Assembly: GCA_016704325.1 (NCBI GenBank)
Contig: JADJAG010000008.1
Span: 434,001 to 498,000, forward strand
From: Chitinophagaceae bacterium
GTDB lineage: Bacteria; Bacteroidota; Bacteroidia; Chitinophagales; UBA10324
Direction: 5' to 3'
DNA length: 64,000 bases
The position numbers were made by a program, and so were the translations under genes. The notes under the pieces were generated by a model. The model searched no databases. It worked only from the letters and a program-made list of their open reading frames with translations, and was not told the DNA's origin. Numbering within the stretch: the stretch's first letter is position 1; each line of letters begins with the position of its first letter. Below are positions 60,401 through 64,000 of this stretch, one piece after another.

Positions 60401-61876
60401 CCCGGTACCAATTTCTCAATTAATAATACCGATTGCAACGATAGTAATATTAGCATCCATCCATCCGCTTCAGAAACTTGTAATGGTGTTGATGACAATT
60501 GCAATGTGATTGTAGATGAAGGATTGGTATTTACGAATTACTATGCAGACGCTGATAATGATGGATTTGGTGACCTGTCAGACTTTGGCAGTCTATTATG
60601 CACCAATCCGGGTTCCGGTTTTGCAACTAATAATACAGACTGTAATGATCAGATCAGTACCATTAATCCTGTTGCAACGGAGAGTTGCAACGGAATTGAT
60701 GACAACTGTAATTTTTCAATTGATGATGCTGTCGGCCTGATTACCTACTATGCAGATACGGATGGCGATGGATTTGGAAATGCGGCCAATCACATAGATT
60801 CCTGCGCGCAACCGGATGGATACATCCTTGACAACACTGATTGCAATGACTCACAGGAAACAATTAATCCAGCTGCTGTGGAAGTATGCAATGGCATTGA
60901 TGATAATTGCAATACCACTGCTGATGAAGGCCTGTTCTTAACCTACTACCCTGATGAAGATGGTGATGGCTTTGGAAATGAGGCCGGTACTGGAATTGTT
61001 CTTTGTAGTAATCCCGGTCTTGGCTTTTCTACTAATAACACCGATTGTAATGACAGTCCGGCCGATGGTGCGACCATCTATCCTGCTGCAACGGAAGTTT
61101 GTAATGGATTAGATGATAACTGCAATACTTTGGCTGATGAAGGATTAATTTTTATTGCTTACTATGTTGATGCAGATGAAGATGGTTACGGAAGCGCAAT
61201 TGATCCAGGTAATTTTTTCTGTGAAAATCCGGGTGCCGGCTTTGTAACCGGAAATGATGATTGCAATGATAATGCTTCCGCAATAAATCCTGCTGCATTA
61301 GAACAATGCAATGCTGTTGATGATAATTGCAACGGCACCAATGATGACGGGCTAATATTCGTCACCTACTTTATCGATTTGGACAATGATGGATATGGCG
61401 ATTTGCAGGATGCCGGGAACGCTTTGTGCAGTAATCCGGGTAGTGGATATTCCACAACTAACAATGACTGTAATGATAACAGTGCCATTATAAACCCGGG
61501 CATGCCAGAAGCCTGCAATGGAATCGATGATGATTGCGATGCCATTACTGATGATGGATTAGACTTTAGTACTTATTATCCTGACCAGGACAACGATGGC
61601 TATGGAGATATTTTTGTGACAGGTAGTTCATTATGTAATAACCCTGGTAGCGGATTTGCTGACAACAATGATGACTGCTATGATATAAATCCAACCATAA
61701 ACCCAGGAGCTGCGGAAGCCTGTAATGGCATTGACGACAATTGTAATGGAAATGCAGATGATGGTTTAATTTATTCCACTTACTATGTAGATTTCGATAA
61801 TGATGGCTTTGGAAGTTTGTCAGACCCCGGGAAACCCATTTTGCAGCAATCCAGGTACAGGTTACTCCACCAGTAA
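57488..61876 (+). CDS. MopE-repeat segment of the same giant gene
   Basis: 1,462 codons, 21 repeats, with no start of its own: the first ATG and codons are chance within the damaged unit. The first seven or so units (57560-59070) are close to identical; those from about 59070 on are more diverged and have varied loops (DADSDGFGD, DTDHDGYGN, DEDGDGFGN) with single insertions such as DNPADGG. It runs on until an extra A in the CCGGGAAACCC at about 61827-61837 shifts the frame. Confidence 0.8.
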   Translation: MLELHFARLQRLHMQALINPSAAESCNGIDDNCNGTTDDGLTFTTYYADLDNDNFGDLSDAGTSLCNNPGFGFSINNTDCNDGNIAINPAATESCNGIDDNCNGTADDGLTFITYYADLDNDNFGDLSDAGTSLCNNPGVGFSTNNADCNDASALINPSATESCNGIDDNCNGTADDGLTFITYYTDLDNDNFGDLSDAGTSLCNNPGFGFSTNNTDCNDASALINPSATESCNGIDDNCNGTTDDGLTFITYYSDLDIDSFGDLTDAGTSLCNNPGVGFSTNNADCNDASALINPSATESCNGIDDNCNGTTDDGLTFITYYADLDNDNFGDLADAGTSLCNNPGFGFSTSNTDCNDASPLINPSATESCNGIDDNCNGTTDDGLTFITYYVDLDNDNFGDLTDAGTSLCNNPGVGFSTNNADCNDASALINPSATESCNGIDDNCNGTTDDGLTFITYYADLDNDNFGDLSDAGTSLCNNPGFGFSINNSDCNDGNIAINPAATESCNGIDDNCNGTTDDGLIFTTYYLDFDHDNYGDQSTTGILFCNDPGSGFSINNLDCNDATATINPASIEFCNAIDDNCNSTVDEGLVFITYFADIDHDNFGDQSDTGNSLCNDPGFGYSINNLDCNDDPADGGAINPASAESCNGIDDNCNLAVDDGVLFVTYYSDADSDGFGDWADGGVSLCDNPGIAYATNNEDCNDTNNAINPSSTETCNQVDDNCNGATDEGLLFTTYYPDQDSDGFGDLFITGIALCSNPGPGFIDNNDDCYDFNNAINPSATESCNSIDDNCNSTTDEGLSYITYYTDTDHDGYGNISATGVLLCSDPGIGYAGNNNDCNDVIAAINPAQTEDCNSIDDNCNASIDEGLLFITYYTDLDNDSYGDAFDPGISLCSSPGTGFATNNTDCNDNPADGALINPAAAESCNGIDDNCNGTSDDGLVFVTYYVDQDNDSFGNLLDSGNSLCINPGTNFSINNTDCNDSNISIHPSASETCNGVDDNCNVIVDEGLVFTNYYADADNDGFGDLSDFGSLLCTNPGSGFATNNTDCNDQISTINPVATESCNGIDDNCNFSIDDAVGLITYYADTDGDGFGNAANHIDSCAQPDGYILDNTDCNDSQETINPAAVEVCNGIDDNCNTTADEGLFLTYYPDEDGDGFGNEAGTGIVLCSNPGLGFSTNNTDCNDSPADGATIYPAATEVCNGLDDNCNTLADEGLIFIAYYVDADEDGYGSAIDPGNFFCENPGAGFVTGNDDCNDNASAINPAALEQCNAVDDNCNGTNDDGLIFVTYFIDLDNDGYGDLQDAGNALCSNPGSGYSTTNNDCNDNSAIINPGMPEACNGIDDDCDAITDDGLDFSTYYPDQDNDGYGDIFVTGSSLCNNPGSGFADNNDDCYDINPTINPGAAEACNGIDDNCNGNADDGLIYSTYYVDFDNDGFGSLSDPGKPILQQSRYRLLHQ

Positions 61877-62804
61877 TACGGATTGCAATGATGCAGACGC
61901 CTCAGTAAATTCATTAGCAATAGAAAATTGCAATGGATTAGATGATAACTGCAATGGGACTGCTGATGAAGGATTAGCCTTTATCACTTACTTTGCTGAT
62001 CTGGACAATGACAGTTATGGGGATCTCGCAGATGATGGAATTCTATTTTGCAGTAGTCCCGGAGTTGGCTATTCAACCAATGCCTTTGACTGCAATGACG
62101 GGAATGCATTGATTAACCCTTCTGTCCTGGAAATTTGCAATGGTATCGATGACAACTGCAATGGCACAGCAGATGATGGTTTGATCTTCATCACTTATTA
62201 TGCTGATTTGGACAATGACAATTTTGGAGATCTGTTTGATATAGGACTTTCTCTCTGTAACAATCCCGGATTTGGATTCGCAACTAACAACGTAGATTGT
62301 AATGATGGAAGTGAAGCAATCAATCCTGCTGCAATCGAAAGTTGTAACGGAATCGATGACAACTGCAACGGAACTGCAGATGATGGTTTGATCTTCATCA
62401 CTTATTACGCTGATCTGGATAATGACAGTTTTGGTGATCTCACTGATATTGGCAATTCTCTCTGTAACAATCCGGGGTTTGGATTCGCAACTAACAACAC
62501 AGATTGCAATGATGGAAACATTGCAATCAATCCTGCTGCTACCGAAAGCTGTAACGGAATCGATGATAACTGCAACGGAACTGCAGATGATGGTTTGGTT
62601 TTCATCACTTATTACACTGATCTGGATAATGACAGCTTCGGTGATATGTCCGATATTGGAAGTTCTTCTGCAATGATCCGGGTTTTGGATTCTCAACCAA
62701 CAATACCGATTGCAATGATGGAAACATTGCAATCAATCCTGCTGCTACCGAAAGCTGTAACGGAATCGATGATAACTGCAATGGAACAGCAGATGATGGA
62801 TTGA
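61800..62804 (+). CDS. MopE-repeat segment of the same giant gene
   Basis: Continuation in another frame: four to five repeats (CNGLDDNCNG..., CNGIDDNCNG...). The upstream junction is explained by one extra A in the CCGGGAAACCC at 61827-61837. The downstream break is at about 62664 (AGTTCTTCTGC where other units read AGTTCTCTTTGC). The start ATG is not meaningful. Confidence 0.75.
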   Translation: MMALEVCQTPGNPFCSNPGTGYSTSNTDCNDADASVNSLAIENCNGLDDNCNGTADEGLAFITYFADLDNDSYGDLADDGILFCSSPGVGYSTNAFDCNDGNALINPSVLEICNGIDDNCNGTADDGLIFITYYADLDNDNFGDLFDIGLSLCNNPGFGFATNNVDCNDGSEAINPAAIESCNGIDDNCNGTADDGLIFITYYADLDNDSFGDLTDIGNSLCNNPGFGFATNNTDCNDGNIAINPAATESCNGIDDNCNGTADDGLVFITYYTDLDNDSFGDMSDIGSSSAMIRVLDSQPTIPIAMMETLQSILLLPKAVTESMITAMEQQMMD

Positions 62805-63346
62805 TCTTCATCACTTATTACGCTGATCTGGACAATGACAGCTATGGTGATCTTTCCGATATTGGGAACTCACTTTGTAATGACCCCGGAGTTGGATTCT
62901 CGATTAACAATACTGATTGCAATGATGGCAACATTACAATCAATCCTGCTGCAACAGAAAGTTGTAACGGAATCGATGATAATTGCAATGGAACAGCAGA
63001 TGATGGATTAATCTTCATCACTTATTATGCTGATCTGGATAATGACAGCTTTGGTGATCTCTCAGATATTGGAAATTCTCTCTGCAATGATCCGGGTTTG
63101 GATTTTCAATTAACAATACTGATTGCAATGATAAAGTGCAATCAATCCTACTAACCGAAAGCGTTGAATGGAATCGATGATAACTGCAACGGAACTGCAG
63201 ATGATGGTTTGATCTTCATCACTTATTACGCTGATCTGGACAATGACAGCTTTGGTGATCTGCCTGATATTGGCAATTCTCTCTGCAATGATCCGGGCTT
63301 TGGATTCTCAATTAACAATACTGATTGCAATGATGGAATCCACTAA
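62801..63346 (+). CDS. MopE-repeat segment of the same giant gene, twice broken
   Basis: Two successive segments (62801-63154 and 63164-63346), interrupted around 63105-63165, where the CNGIDDNC context is garbled (AAAGTGCAATC for GGAAACATTGCAATC, and a missing Cys codon). Each has the same unit type, ending INNTDCND. The breaks again sit inside repeats. Confidence 0.7.
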
Positions 63347-64000
63347 TAAATCCTGCCGCCATTGAAAGCTGCAACGGAATCGATGATAATTGCAATGGAA
63401 CGGCAGATGACGGATTGATCTTCATCACTTATTACCCTGATCTTGATAATGACAGCTTTGGAGATCTGTTTGATATTGGCAGTTCTCTTTGCAACAATCC
63501 GGGTTTTGGCTTTTCAACTAACAACACAGATTGCAATGATGGAAACATTGCAATCAATCCTGCTGCTTTCGAAAGCTGTAATGGAATTGATGACAACTGT
63601 AACGGAACTGCAGATGACGGATTGATCTTCATCACTTATTACGCTGATTTGGATAATGACAGCTTTGGTGATCTCTCAGATATTGGGAACTCACTTTGTA
63701 ACAATCCAGGAGCTGGCTTCTCAACTAACAACACCGATTGCAATGATGGCAACATTGCAATCAATCCTGCTGCCCTTGAAAGTTGCAATGGAATTGATGA
63801 TAACTGTAACGGAACAGCAGATGATGGTTTGGTTTTCATCACATATTACGCTGATCTGGATAATGACAGCTTTGGTGATTTCTCAGATATTGGGAATTCA
63901 CTTTGCATCAATCCCGGAGCTGGCTTCTCAACTAACAACACCGATTGCAATGACGGCAACATTGCAATCAATCCTGCTGCCCTTGAAAGCTGTAATGGAA
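63347..64000 (+). CDS. MopE-repeat segment, runs past the window end
   Basis: The frame re-opens with LINPAAIESCNG at about 63343 and stays open to 64000 over three more complete units, with no stop. The C-terminus, and any T9SS sorting domain, is outside the window. Confidence 0.8.

Larger units (their letters stand above)
55060..64000 (+). repeat. tandem array of ~207-bp (69-residue) MopE-like repeats
   Basis: About 44 copies counted by the CNxxDDNC motif, with a core of metal-binding type loops: NCNGTADDG, DLDNDSFGD and TDCND. The period is 207 bp in the perfect middle units (57625 to 59070), where seven successive copies are nearly identical. The six-Asp, two-Cys pattern matches the putative copper/metal-binding MopE repeat. 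The array is open at position 64000. The minus strand shows mirror 67-codon ORFs at the same period, which are artefacts. Confidence 0.93.

Noticed and set aside
57625..63842. Ladder of 67-codon minus-strand ORFs
   Set aside because: They recur at exactly the 207-bp repeat period and are mirror artefacts of the coding repeats.
55060..64000. CRISPR array
   Set aside because: Repeats are 207 bp, translate to a conserved protein unit, and have no spacers.

Overview
The window reads as chromosomal DNA of a free-living member of the Bacteroidota. The evidence is eleven secreted proteins with a type IX secretion (T9SS) C-terminal sorting domain, a T9SS plug protein, Bacteroidota-type promoters (TTTG, about 19 bp, TAnnTTTG), an AroF-chorismate mutase fusion and an ABC permease-M1 peptidase fusion. 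The gene neighbourhoods resemble Chitinophagales/Sphingobacteriia-like environmental lineages, but genus cannot be fixed from sequence alone. No rRNA, tRNA or CRISPR array was found.

Layout. 0.1-3.6 kb: aromatic amino-acid genes on the minus strand (pheA, aroF-aroQ fusion, aroB) with a 173-bp MITE-like element between aroF and aroB. 3.8-8.2 kb: secreted M28 peptidase, small secreted protein, T9SS protein. 8.5-13.0 kb: ABC ATPase and giant permease/aminopeptidase, each carrying one apparent frameshift. 13.0-19.8 kb: block of four T9SS proteins plus a sorting-domain remnant, flanked by a ~135-bp direct repeat that contains the 3' ends of both neighbouring genes. 19.8-30.4 kb: housekeeping (ald, tsaE, T9SS plug, LD-carboxypeptidase, metG, NHL-repeat protein, pyrG). 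30.4-31.2 kb: HEPN/MNT toxin-antitoxin pair. 31.6-38.3 kb: yidC and two paralogous secreted proteins, each with its own promoter; the two secreted-protein genes also have clear terminators. 38.9-42.4 kb: accessory island with VapBC, a VOC protein and a T9SS protein, with two attC-like palindromes suggesting an integrase-less integron cassette array. 42.4-53.0 kb: conserved envelope cluster (yihY, thioesterase, mltG, seven-haem cytochrome with TPRs, rhodanese, T9SS protein, PASTA protein, double D-Ala-D-Ala ligase). 53.6-64.0 kb: a sulfatase fused to more than 40 copies of a 69-residue MopE-type metal-binding repeat, running off the window.

Themes. The core genes cover aromatic amino acids, cell-wall synthesis and turnover (ddl, mltG, LD-carboxypeptidase) and membrane-protein insertion (yidC), with much of the remaining capacity devoted to surface and secreted proteins. 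Between genes there is a recurring family of elements ending in GGGTGTACGACAAATTGG-like inverted repeats; three copies have 7-8 bp target-site duplications. Larger copies are mosaics of short repeat modules, and three end just upstream of predicted promoters. Several frameshifts lie in homopolymers or inside near-identical repeats, so part of the apparent gene breakage probably comes from consensus or assembly error rather than decay.
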